Shown: positions 1 to 6,299, counted from the first letter of the stretch. The stretch: DNA of 7,392 bases from Candidatus Solincola tengchongensis (GCA_015711895.1 JACVJH010000170.1:1-7392), one strand, 5' to 3'. Notes: generated from the sequence alone by a model not told the origin. Made by a program: numbers and translations.

Positions 1-30
1 TGAGGCTGGAAGCCCACAGAGGAAGAAGAG
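1..30 (+). other. In-frame remnant of an upstream HEAT module ending at a TGA codon
   Basis: Bases 1-30 are in frame with the HEAT protein and would read stop-GWKPTEEE directly before its first methionine. In three other places the protein has LGW followed by a charged linker (residues 108, 313, 431), and at 313 and 431 this leads into the next W-containing helix. The similarity therefore extends upstream of the start codon and is cut by the TGA at bases 1-3, exactly where Leu would be expected. Possible readings are a nonsense or one-base frameshift mutation splitting a longer repeat gene, a sequencing or assembly error, or genuine initiation inside a duplicated module. The sequence upstream is outside the window. 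Confidence 0.5.
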
Positions 31-1536
31 ATGCGGCGGCTCATAGCCGAACGGGAGTGGGACCGTCTAGCCGGAATGGGGGACGTGGCCGTGGAGTCCC
101 TCATCGAGGCCCTGTCCGTCGGAGACGGAGAAACGCGCATGAAAGCCGCTTGGGCGCTGGGGGAGATAGGGGATCGTAGGGCTCTCGAGCCTCTTGCCGC
201 GGCTCTCGGGGACACGGAGGCGCGGGTACGGGAGAAAGCGGCCCTGGCACTTGGGAAGATCGGCGAGGCGGAGGCCGTGGAGGCGCTCCTGGGTCATCTG
301 GACGACCCCGACGAGGCGGTGAGGGAGGCCGTTTCCCGGTCCCTGCAGGAGCTGGGATGGAGGCCGGAGGAGGCGGTGGCCGCCGTGGCCGCGGCGGCCG
401 TTTCTGCGGCTGAGGAAGCGGCTGCCGTGTACGAGATGGAAGAGGTCGCCGTAACCGCGGAAGAGGTGGAGGCCCTGGCCGCGCCATCGGTTGGCGAGGA
501 GGCGGTTTCAAGCGAGGAAGAGGTTCCGGAGGCCATTCCGGCGGATGCTGTTCCGGCGGAAGCGCCGGAGGCGGAGGTCGGGGTACCGGTCGGGGGGCCC
601 GTGGCCGCTGCCGCTCCGGGGGTAGAGGCGGAGTGGGGAGTCGAGGTGTCCAAGCCCGCGGCGGAAGGCCTTGTCGAGGAGGCCCCCGTTATGGCGGCGG
701 AAAAGGAGTACGTGCCGGCGGCCGGTAGGGGCGCGTCCATTGCCGAGGCCCTTATCGCCCAGCGTCGCTGGAAGGAGCTGCTCGAGCTGGGCGAGGAGGC
801 GGTGCTCCCCTTGGTGGAGGTCCTGAGGAGCGGGGAGAGGAGCGATCGCCGGAAGGCGGCTTTTATCCTCAAGGAGATCGGGTTGCCGGCGGTGCCTTCG
901 CTGCGCAACCTGCTTCACGACCGAAGGGAGGAAGTGCGCGCTGAAGCCCGCGAAATACTGGCCGATTTGGGCTGGAAGTCGGGGGACGAGGAGGAACTCG
1001 CCCAGAGCCTCATCCGGGACGGCAGGTGGGAAGAGGTCGCCCGTCTGGGAAAGCCGGCCGTGCTACCTTTGGCGCGAGCCCTTCGCGACGCGCAGGCGGA
1101 GAAGAGACGAATGGCGGTCTCAGTCCTGGGCACCTTGGCGGATACCGCCGCTTTCGAGCCACTGGTATCCGCATTGCGCGATTCGGACAGGGAGGTGAGG
1201 AGCAGGGCCGCCTGGGCGCTGGGCAAGACGGGGGATGCCAAAGCCAGCCAGTATCTGGTGCAAACTCTTTCCGATGAGGACGCCGACGTGCGCGCCAAGT
1301 CGGCGGCATCCCTCGAGCGCTTGGGCTGGTCACCTGGCAACGACCGCGAGAGAGCCCTCTATTTCATGGCCACCAGGCAGTGGAACAAGTTGGCCGAGGT
1401 GGCGCGGGCGGCAGAGGAGGTGCTGCGGGAAAGGCTGGAAGACAGGGATGCAGAGGTCAGAGAGATGTCCCGCATCATACTCCAGGATGTAGAGGGTTCC
1501 AAGGAGCTGGAGGAGCTTCTGCGGGGTCTGGAGTGA
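31..1536 (+). CDS. HEAT-repeat (PBS-lyase-like) scaffold protein, possibly 5'-truncated
   Basis: Predicted 501-residue cytosolic protein made of HEAT-type helical repeats, which normally act as a protein-binding scaffold; no catalytic motif is visible. Repeat cores such as AAWALGEIGD (39-48) and AAWALGKTGD (393-402) are typical of the bacterial PBS-lyase/HEAT family. The repeats form larger modules. Each opens with a helix of the form LI..R.W..L..LG..AV.PL, with tryptophans at residues 10, 247, 333 and 451, and three modules end in LGW (108-110, 313-315, 431-433). A low-complexity Ala/Glu/Val/Pro linker (about 115-235) separates the first module from the rest. There is no signal peptide or membrane segment. 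The ATG at 31 has GAGGA at 19-23 in front of it, a reasonable Shine-Dalgarno. However, the same frame upstream reads stop-GWKPTEEE, which matches the internal LGWKSGDEEE junction, so the gene may once have been longer. The nitroreductase follows closely. Family assignment is firm; the specific role is unknown. Confidence 0.88.
   Translation: MRRLIAEREWDRLAGMGDVAVESLIEALSVGDGETRMKAAWALGEIGDRRALEPLAAALGDTEARVREKAALALGKIGEAEAVEALLGHLDDPDEAVREAVSRSLQELGWRPEEAVAAVAAAAVSAAEEAAAVYEMEEVAVTAEEVEALAAPSVGEEAVSSEEEVPEAIPADAVPAEAPEAEVGVPVGGPVAAAAPGVEAEWGVEVSKPAAEGLVEEAPVMAAEKEYVPAAGRGASIAEALIAQRRWKELLELGEEAVLPLVEVLRSGERSDRRKAAFILKEIGLPAVPSLRNLLHDRREEVRAEAREILADLGWKSGDEEELAQSLIRDGRWEEVARLGKPAVLPLARALRDAQAEKRRMAVSVLGTLADTAAFEPLVSALRDSDREVRSRAAWALGKTGDAKASQYLVQTLSDEDADVRAKSAASLERLGWSPGNDRERALYFMATRQWNKLAEVARAAEEVLRERLEDRDAEVREMSRIILQDVEGSKELEELLRGLE
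373..735 (+). repeat. Low-complexity Ala/Glu/Val/Pro linker-coding segment
   Basis: This segment of the HEAT gene encodes about 120 residues (roughly 115-235) dominated by Ala, Glu, Val and Pro, with runs such as AAVAAAAVSAAEEAAA and EAIPADAVPAEAPEAEVGV. It has no HEAT periodicity. It looks like an acidic, probably disordered tether between the N-terminal module and the three C-terminal ones. The DNA is rich in GCGG and GGAGG words. The precise borders are approximate. Confidence 0.75.
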
Positions 1537-1565
1537 GCCAGGCCAGCGCCGGGGGGGTGCCGTCC

Positions 1566-2069
1566 TTGGAAGTGAGAGAGGCCATCCTTGGCAGGAGAAG
1601 CATACGAAGGTTCCTGGACCGGCCTCTCCGGGAGGAGGACACGCTGGCCCTGCTTGAGGCGGGCAGGTGGGCTCCCTCCGGACTCAACAACCAGCCCTGG
1701 AGGGTGATACTCGTCGAGGACCGCTCCAAGGCCGCGGAAATTGCCGAATGCACGCGCTATTCCTCCATCGTCGAGAAAGCGCCTCTGCTCATCGCCGTTT
1801 TTCTTGACCACTCCTCATCCTATGACCGGGACAAGGACGTCATGTCCGTGGGTGCCTTTATCCAGAACATCCTTCTGGCGGCGCACGACAGGGGATTGGG
1901 CGCCGTATGGCTGGGCGAGATCCTGCGCGAGAAAGACAGGGTCAGGGAATTGCTGGAGGCGCCTCCAGAGTTCGAGCTCATGGCCGTGGTAGCCGTCGGA
2001 CATCCGGCCGAGGAACCTGCCCGTAGGGAACGCAAAGCTCTCGATGACCTCATATATAGACGTTACTGA
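1566..2069 (+). CDS. FMN-dependent nitroreductase-family oxidoreductase
   Basis: Predicted 167-residue flavoenzyme of the nitroreductase superfamily. Members bind FMN as homodimers and use NAD(P)H to reduce nitroaromatics, quinones, flavins or other acceptors; the physiological substrate cannot be read here. Family motifs are present in order from the TTG start: GRRSIRRF (9-16, FMN phosphate contacts), WAPSGLNNQPW (35-45), GAFIQNILLAA (96-106), GLGAVWLG (110-117) and VAVGHPAEE (142-150). The length matches the short single-domain subgroup. The start is uncertain. TTG at 1566 gives the typical opening MEVREAILGRRS with a G-run at 1551-1557 before it. GTG at 1533 would overlap the upstream stop as GTGA, GTG at 1557 is a third option, and GTG at 1572 would shorten it slightly. 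The 29-bp gap or overlap suggests cotranscription with the HEAT gene. No membrane segment is seen. Family call is secure. Confidence 0.92.
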   Translation: MEVREAILGRRSIRRFLDRPLREEDTLALLEAGRWAPSGLNNQPWRVILVEDRSKAAEIAECTRYSSIVEKAPLLIAVFLDHSSSYDRDKDVMSVGAFIQNILLAAHDRGLGAVWLGEILREKDRVRELLEAPPEFELMAVVAVGHPAEEPARRERKALDDLIYRRY

Positions 2070-2132
2070 CCATCCGGAAGCTGCCCCGTTTACTCCAGGA
2101 ACGGATTGTCGAGAGCCCCCGCTCACTTTTCG

Positions 2133-2151
2133 CCTTTTTGCTCCGAAAAGG
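2133..2151. repeat. Short hairpin downstream of the nitroreductase gene
   Basis: CCTTTT (2133-2138) and AAAAGG (2146-2151) form a perfect 6-bp inverted repeat around a 7-base loop, about 65 bp after the nitroreductase stop. There is no U-tract after the stem on the + strand, so it is not a standard intrinsic terminator. The A/T-rich stem is weak. Confidence 0.3.
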
Positions 2152-2318
2152 GTCTCCCTGCGAGCCGAGGCCACGGTGAAACTCGGGGTGGTAGATAGGC
2201 GTAACGGGGACTCGTAAGCCGGCTCCCGTTTTAGGAAAGCCTGAGAGGGGCGCGTAATAATGCCTCTCTTTGCCCGGGGAAGATTGAGAATCATCCTCTG
2301 AGGGCCGATGCGCAGGGC

Positions 2319-2347
2319 CATCTCCTGCTTGTTAAGCGAGGGGGATG
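2319..2347. repeat. Two-step hairpin in the intergenic region
   Basis: CATCTCC (2319-2325) pairs with GGGGATG (2341-2347) over 7 bp with one G-U. Inside it GCTT (2327-2330) pairs with AAGC (2334-2337) across a GTT loop. The 1-by-3 internal loop between the two stems is compatible with a folded RNA element. No known family is recognised. Confidence 0.35.
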
Positions 2348-2583
2348 CCGCCTGGCCTGGAAGGGTGGCGGACAGGGATGTACGGGAGGCCCATTCCCGA
2401 GCCGGCGATACGTTCCCCGGCCCTTGAAGCACAAACTCGGAGCATTGGGCCCGCCGCGTGGGGTATAATCGAGAAGGGCGACCTCCTGGAACGCTCGGAC
2501 AATCGGGTATTTCCGAAGGACGGACACTTTCACTGCATGAGGTTGAAGGAGTTGCGAGGGGGATTTGACCTAAAGGGAAGAGG

Positions 2584-2631
2584 AACCCATGGCTTCCGCC
2601 TGACCATAGGGTTTGAATCATGTCGCGATTC
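2584..2631. repeat. Two adjacent hairpins in the intergenic region
   Basis: AACCCATGG (2584-2592) pairs with CCATAGGGTT (2604-2613): nine base pairs with a single bulged A at 2608 and an 11-base loop. One base later, GAATC (2615-2619) pairs with GATTC (2627-2631) over a 7-base loop. Two stems in tandem outside coding sequence suggest either a structured RNA or dyad operator sites. No T-run follows, so a terminator is unlikely. Confidence 0.4.
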
Positions 2632-2743
2632 ACTACCACCCTCGCCTGAAGCGCACAGGAAAGACTCCAACCCGCAGGGCGTGAGGACATCGGCCAGTGA
2701 GGGCGGCGAAAGCCATCCACGTTTCCCGCCTCGATAGGCCGGA

Positions 2744-2773
2744 CAGTCCAAGGGGAAGACAGGGGAAGGACTG
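2744..2773. promoter_or_regulatory. Direct repeat within a dyad upstream of the kinase promoter
   Basis: AGGGGAAG occurs at 2751-2758 and again at 2761-2768, exactly one helical turn (10 bp) apart. The pair sits inside an inverted repeat, CAGTCC (2744-2749) and GGACTG (2768-2773). The element abuts and slightly overlaps the proposed -35 box. Direct repeats spaced by about one turn next to -35 are typical of activator or response-regulator sites, so this is a candidate operator for the kinase gene. No protein is identified that would bind it. Confidence 0.4.
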
Positions 2774-2800
2774 AAAGTTCGGAGGTTAAATATTTATAGA
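2771..2800 (+). promoter_or_regulatory. Candidate sigma-70-type promoter of the kinase gene
   Basis: CTGAAA (2771-2776) resembles the -35 box TTGACA. TATAGA (2795-2800) resembles the -10 box TATAAT, with an 18-bp spacer. Both lie in the only markedly AT-rich patch of the intergenic region (2786-2809). Transcription would start near 2806-2809, almost at the TTG start at 2812. The message would then be nearly leaderless, or would have a leader of about 90 bases if translation begins at the ATG at 2899. Confidence 0.45.
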
Positions 2801-2809
2801 TAGAGAAAA

Positions 2810-2851
2810 GGTTGTCGTACGCTCGGTTGCTCTCGGTCGCGGGCGACAACC
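2810..2851 (+). repeat. Hairpin at the 5' end of the kinase transcript
   Basis: GGTTGTCG (2810-2817) and CGACAACC (2844-2851) are perfect 8-bp complements enclosing a 26-base loop. AAA (2807-2809) can extend the pairing to TTT (2853-2855) past one bulged C. The left arm contains the TTG start at 2812, so folding would hide that start. Local 8-bp matches can arise by chance, so significance is modest. Confidence 0.35.
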
Positions 2852-5800
2852 CTTTGGCGGTGGCGGTTGAGCGGTTCGTGCGGAAAGGCGGGTCTTCGAT
2901 GGAGCTCAAGGACGCGGTGGATTTCTACCGTGAGGTGCTGAGGAGGTATTCCGAGGGCTTTTCCCTGGAGGAGGTCCTGGGAAGCGTTGTGGATGCGGTG
3001 GGCGGCGAAAGGGCCATCCTCTTCTCTAGACGCCCCTCTTCGTCGCTTCTCGAGCCCAGGCTTACGTGGAACCTGGTACAGAGGGAGCGGGAAGCGTTGC
3101 GCGGAAGGTTCCTTCCGGTGGAATGGATATCCCGCCAGCCTGCGCGCCGCTTCCTGGCCATGGACAGCAGGGCCCTCTCGGAGTTAGGCCTGGACGAGCT
3201 GGTCCGGGGGGGCGAGGAGAGGCTCATCGTCTTCCCCATCCGCAGCCATGCCTATCTGCGAGCCGCTCTGGTGGTCAGCGTGCCGCGGGAGAGGGCCCTT
3301 CCCGACCCCCAGTCCTTCCAAGCGGCGGCGATAAGCGTGGTCCTGGAGAAGCTGGTGGAGATGTTCTCCGCCGAGGAGAGGATGGAGGAGGTAAGGGAAA
3401 GGGTAGGCGAACCGGAGGTCGAGCTGGGCATCCTCTCCGACTACCTCATCGCCAGAGCGGACGTGGTGCAGGCCGCTTCTTTGAGCCTGGACCTGCTGAT
3501 CAAGATGCTCAACATGGAGGGAGGGACCATACACCGCGTGCGCTATTCGGGCGGTGAAAGGTCGACGATCCTGGTGGCCTCCCGCGGATGGGGTGGGATG
3601 CCGGATATCATCGAGCAGCTCTTCGAGGACGGGCTTTTGGATTATCTGCAGGAGATGCGCAGCTCCGTGGAGGGGGAATTCAGCCTGGATGCCGGGCGCA
3701 TCAGCGAGGCGTTTCCTGCGGTCAAGCCCTATTTCCACGCCAACCAGGTGAAATCTTTTCTCCTCACCCCGGTCTTCCTCGACGAACACCTGGTCGGACT
3801 CCTCACCCTTTTCGGCCGAACCTACACGGCCATGGGCCAGCAGGACATGGACCTTTTGGCCCGGGTGACGCATCGCTTGGGAGACCTTTTCGCCGGGGAG
3901 GAGATGGGACCGGCACGCGCTCGCCCCTCGGGTGGAGCCGGGGTGTATTCCCTAGCCGAGGATTTCGTCCGTCTGGCGCGCCAGTCTCCGGAGGCCAGGG
4001 ATTTCGTCTCTTCCTGCCTCCGCCTCATATCTTTGGAAATATCTTCCAGAATGTCCTTTGCTTATATGGGAAGGGACGAGGACGGCAAGAGGGATTTTCT
4101 GTGGTTCTCGGATTCCGTTTACGGAGGGGAGAAACTCTTCCGCACCACGCCGGGGTTGGAGCGCACCGCCGCAAGCCTCCGCCGCATGGCGGTGGTCAGG
4201 CCCGACAACCCGGCGATGCGGGAGATGCCCGCCGCGGAGCAAGCCATGGGGGAGGGTCTGACGCTCCTACTGGTGCCCGCGAGGCACGAGGGACGTTTCT
4301 TGCTCGGAGGGTTCTACCTGGGAAGCGATGCCCGCCTCACCAAGGCGGAGATCGACGCCCTCCCGGCCCTGCTGCACATGGCCCTCGGCTTGTCCGAGAG
4401 CGTGGAGGAGAGGGCTCTCGCCGCGGGTTACCGGAGGGCCCTGGAGAGGCTGGCGGAACTGGAAGGCGAGCTGTCGGTCTGCGAGGACCTGGAGACAGCG
4501 CTGCGCGTTCTGGCCCGGGGATCGAGGGAACTGCTCGAATGCGACCGCGCCCTGGTCGTGGTCATGGACAGGGAAACCGGCACTTTCAGAGGGATACTGG
4601 AAACCGGAAACGGGATGGAGGAAGCCGACGTCACGCTCCTGGCAAGAAGGGAACTCGTGGAGGCCCTGGAAAAGGGGTATCTGGTCCAGTCGGCCGGCGG
4701 GGAAACGGATGGGCTGGCGGCGGATTTCACGCGGCTGGCCATACCTCTGTCCGGAAGGAGGGGGGTGCTCGGAGCCCTGTTTCTGGAGCGCTTCCCGGGG
4801 GCACGGGATTTCATGGAATACCAGAAACGGCTGGCATACTTCCTGGCCGGCCAGGCGGCCACGGTTATGGAGGCCTTCCGGGAGAGGGAGCGCGGAGAGG
4901 GGATGGCCGCTCAATCCCGGGCTCTCCTGGACATCGTGCGGCGCCTGGCCGTTTCCACCACGGTGGAGGAGGCATGCGCGGCTTTTTATCAGGAGCTGGA
5001 GGAGCGAATGGGGGTGGACCTCGCCGTCTTCTCCTTCCAGGGAAAGACGGGGGTCAGGAAGATGGGCTGGTGTAAAGAAGGAGCGCTGGATGGCGAGTTC
5101 CTGGACGAGGTCGCCGATGGCGAAGGTTGGATCTCCCTGAACCTTTCCCGGACGGGCCGCCTAGCCCGCGGGAACCTCAACGCCTTCTTCCAGGAACCGG
5201 GGGAGGACCTCCTGGCCAGAAGGGGGATAAGGTCGTACCTGGCCTTCTCCCTCGCCGGCGAGGGCTTCAAGGGCTTCCTGCTGGTAGGAAGCGAGAGGAG
5301 CGGAGCATTCGGGGAAAAGGAGGCGAGCCTCATCGAGGACGCCGCCAGGATCCTGGGAGAGGCTCTCTCCACCCCGCTGCGCACGGAAGGCCTGCAGTCC
5401 AGGGTACGGCTCCTCGAGGACATGTGCCGCCGCCAGGAAGAGAAGCTGAGGAGCAAGACCGACCTCATCAACCTGGCCTCTCCAGAGATACGGCATCCGC
5501 TGACCCTCATCATGGGCTTTTCCGAGGTGCTGCGCGATTACCGGGACAGGCTGGACGCGGCGGAAAGCCGGGAGATAATCGAGAAACTGGGCAAGGCGGC
5601 TGACCGTCTGCGGCGCAGCGTGGTCAACATGATGGAGATCTCCCGGTTGGAATCGGGCAAGTTGCATGTGGACCTGGAGGAGGTGAACGTCGGACAGTTG
5701 CTCGAGGAACTGGCGGAGGAGCTGCGGGCTCGCAATTCGGTCCACATGCTGGAGCTGGACGTCGCGGAAGAAGCACGCTTGCTCCTGGCTGACCGCGACA

Positions 5801-6174
5801 AACTGGAGATCGTACTCTTCAACCTCATGGAGAACGCGGTTAAATATTCGCCACCCGGAACGCGTGTGGAAGTCTTCGCCAGGAAGGAAGGCGGGGAAGC
5901 CCTGCTCGGGGTCAGAGACCAGGGCCCGGGGATCAGCGAGGAGAGTCTGAACCTCATCTTCGAACCCTTCCGCAAGGGAGAGGGCCAGGAATGGGGAGCC
6001 ATGAAAGGGATGGGGCTTGGCCTGTACATCGTCAGCCGGCTCGTGGAGGCCCTGGGAGGGAGAATCGAGGTCCACAGCGGGCACGGCAGGGGCTCCACCT
6101 TCATCGTCAGGATACCTCAACCCGAGGAAGGCATCTCCGGAACCGGCTATTCCGCGAACGCCCTTCGGGCTTGA
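2812..6174 (+). CDS. Soluble multi-GAF sensor histidine kinase with a non-canonical H-box
   Basis: Predicted 1120-residue cytosolic signalling protein; no transmembrane segment is visible. About five GAF-like sensor domains, by fold pattern and end phrases such as LVGLLTLFG and RGVLGALFLERF, occupy roughly 50-185, 215-362, 385-530, 555-690 and 710-855. A short coiled coil (about 858-888) leads to a HisKA-like dimerisation segment and a GHKL ATPase domain with intact N-box (NLMENAVKYS, Asn1008), G1 (DQGPGI, Asp1036), F-box (FEPF) and G2 (GMGLGL, 1066-1071). The H-box reads ASPEIRHPLTLI where the family has SHELRTPL. The phospho-accepting His position is Pro891, and a His occurs four residues later (His895). 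No response regulator is nearby. The first in-frame candidate start after a TAG at 2797 is TTG 2812. Codons 2812-2898 show coding-like third-position GC (24 of 29), favouring it. ATG 2899 (MELKDAVDF) is a good alternative, giving 1091 residues. Kinase family is certain; ligand and activity are unknown. Confidence 0.92.
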   Translation: MSYARLLSVAGDNPLAVAVERFVRKGGSSMELKDAVDFYREVLRRYSEGFSLEEVLGSVVDAVGGERAILFSRRPSSSLLEPRLTWNLVQREREALRGRFLPVEWISRQPARRFLAMDSRALSELGLDELVRGGEERLIVFPIRSHAYLRAALVVSVPRERALPDPQSFQAAAISVVLEKLVEMFSAEERMEEVRERVGEPEVELGILSDYLIARADVVQAASLSLDLLIKMLNMEGGTIHRVRYSGGERSTILVASRGWGGMPDIIEQLFEDGLLDYLQEMRSSVEGEFSLDAGRISEAFPAVKPYFHANQVKSFLLTPVFLDEHLVGLLTLFGRTYTAMGQQDMDLLARVTHRLGDLFAGEEMGPARARPSGGAGVYSLAEDFVRLARQSPEARDFVSSCLRLISLEISSRMSFAYMGRDEDGKRDFLWFSDSVYGGEKLFRTTPGLERTAASLRRMAVVRPDNPAMREMPAAEQAMGEGLTLLLVPARHEGRFLLGGFYLGSDARLTKAEIDALPALLHMALGLSESVEERALAAGYRRALERLAELEGELSVCEDLETALRVLARGSRELLECDRALVVVMDRETGTFRGILETGNGMEEADVTLLARRELVEALEKGYLVQSAGGETDGLAADFTRLAIPLSGRRGVLGALFLERFPGARDFMEYQKRLAYFLAGQAATVMEAFRERERGEGMAAQSRALLDIVRRLAVSTTVEEACAAFYQELEERMGVDLAVFSFQGKTGVRKMGWCKEGALDGEFLDEVADGEGWISLNLSRTGRLARGNLNAFFQEPGEDLLARRGIRSYLAFSLAGEGFKGFLLVGSERSGAFGEKEASLIEDAARILGEALSTPLRTEGLQSRVRLLEDMCRRQEEKLRSKTDLINLASPEIRHPLTLIMGFSEVLRDYRDRLDAAESREIIEKLGKAADRLRRSVVNMMEISRLESGKLHVDLEEVNVGQLLEELAEELRARNSVHMLELDVAEEARLLLADRDKLEIVLFNLMENAVKYSPPGTRVEVFARKEGGEALLGVRDQGPGISEESLNLIFEPFRKGEGQEWGAMKGMGLGLYIVSRLVEALGGRIEVHSGHGRGSTFIVRIPQPEEGISGTGYSANALRA

Positions 6175-6253
6175 GCAGGGGGCGGATACTCTTGAAAGGA
6201 ACTCGTCCCGACAGGTGGGGCGTATTTACGGGAGCCTGAACCGGGCGGAGTTT

Positions 6254-6299
6254 GCTGCGCGGCCGGAGTGGTGAGGGGGCAGGACCGGCCGGGCGCAGC
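6254..6299 (+). promoter_or_regulatory. GC-rich hairpin directly upstream of the phosphoesterase ribosome-binding site
   Basis: GCTGCGCGGCCGG (6254-6266) pairs with CCGGCCGGGCGCAGC (6285-6299): 13 base pairs in two blocks (7 and 6 bp), interrupted only by a two-base GG bulge at 6291-6292, with an 18-base loop. It ends immediately before the Shine-Dalgarno at 6300. No T-run follows, so a simple intrinsic terminator is unlikely. It could insulate the ribosome-binding site, stall or attenuate read-through from the kinase gene, or stabilise a processed 5' end. A GTG at 6268 lies in its loop. Confidence 0.55.

Larger units (their letters stand above)
2070..2811. other. 742-bp intergenic region without a convincing gene
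   Basis: No reading frame here has the codon pattern, start signals or recognisable motifs of the neighbouring genes. The open frames that cross it, including a long one on the - strand running back into the nitroreductase, encode Arg/Pro/Ser-rich sequence of no recognisable family. I checked by eye for tRNA, RNase P, and the cobalamin, TPP and c-di-GMP riboswitch cores, and found no convincing match. The region holds several short inverted repeats (around 2133-2151, 2203-2230, 2243-2268, 2319-2347, 2584-2613, 2615-2631, 2744-2773), a perfect TATAAT at 2464-2469 without a suitable -35 box, and the probable promoter of the kinase gene at its 3' end. It may contain a structured non-coding RNA or the remains of a decayed gene; neither is demonstrated. 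Confidence 0.6.

Noticed and set aside
294..908. Ser/Ala/Thr-rich open frame opposite the HEAT linker
   Set aside because: Complement of the low-complexity linker; the composition is explained by the sense strand.
2161..2200. Cobalamin or TPP riboswitch-like words (CGGTGAAACTCGG, CTCGGGGTGG)
   Set aside because: The remaining conserved boxes of either riboswitch are absent nearby.
2291..2533. 80-codon open frame on the - strand in the intergenic region
   Set aside because: No Shine-Dalgarno, Pro/Arg-rich composition, no family recognised.
2560..2580. tRNA T-arm-like sequence on the - strand (GGTCAAATCCCCC)
   Set aside because: It lacks the paired T-stem, the GTTC start of the loop and any acceptor or anticodon arm.
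2650..2715. c-di-GMP riboswitch-like words (GCGCACAGG, GGCGAAAGCC)
   Set aside because: The order and pairing of the GEMM core could not be built; only scattered matches and one GAAA tetraloop stem (2705-2714).
2345..2737. 130-codon open frame on the + strand in the intergenic region
   Set aside because: The G-run before its ATG is too close to serve as a ribosome-binding site, the codon use differs from neighbours, and the product has no recognisable domain.
1815..2909. 364-codon open frame on the - strand across the intergenic region
   Set aside because: It overlaps the nitroreductase and the kinase start, its product is Arg/Ser/Pro-rich with no motif, and it looks like a chance open frame in GC-rich DNA.
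3588..5075. 495-codon open frame on the + strand inside the kinase gene
   Set aside because: Out-of-frame shadow of the kinase, Gly/Arg/Pro-rich with no domain.
5161..6120. 319-codon open frame opposite the kinase ATPase domain
   Set aside because: Antisense shadow of a conserved domain; no independent coding evidence.
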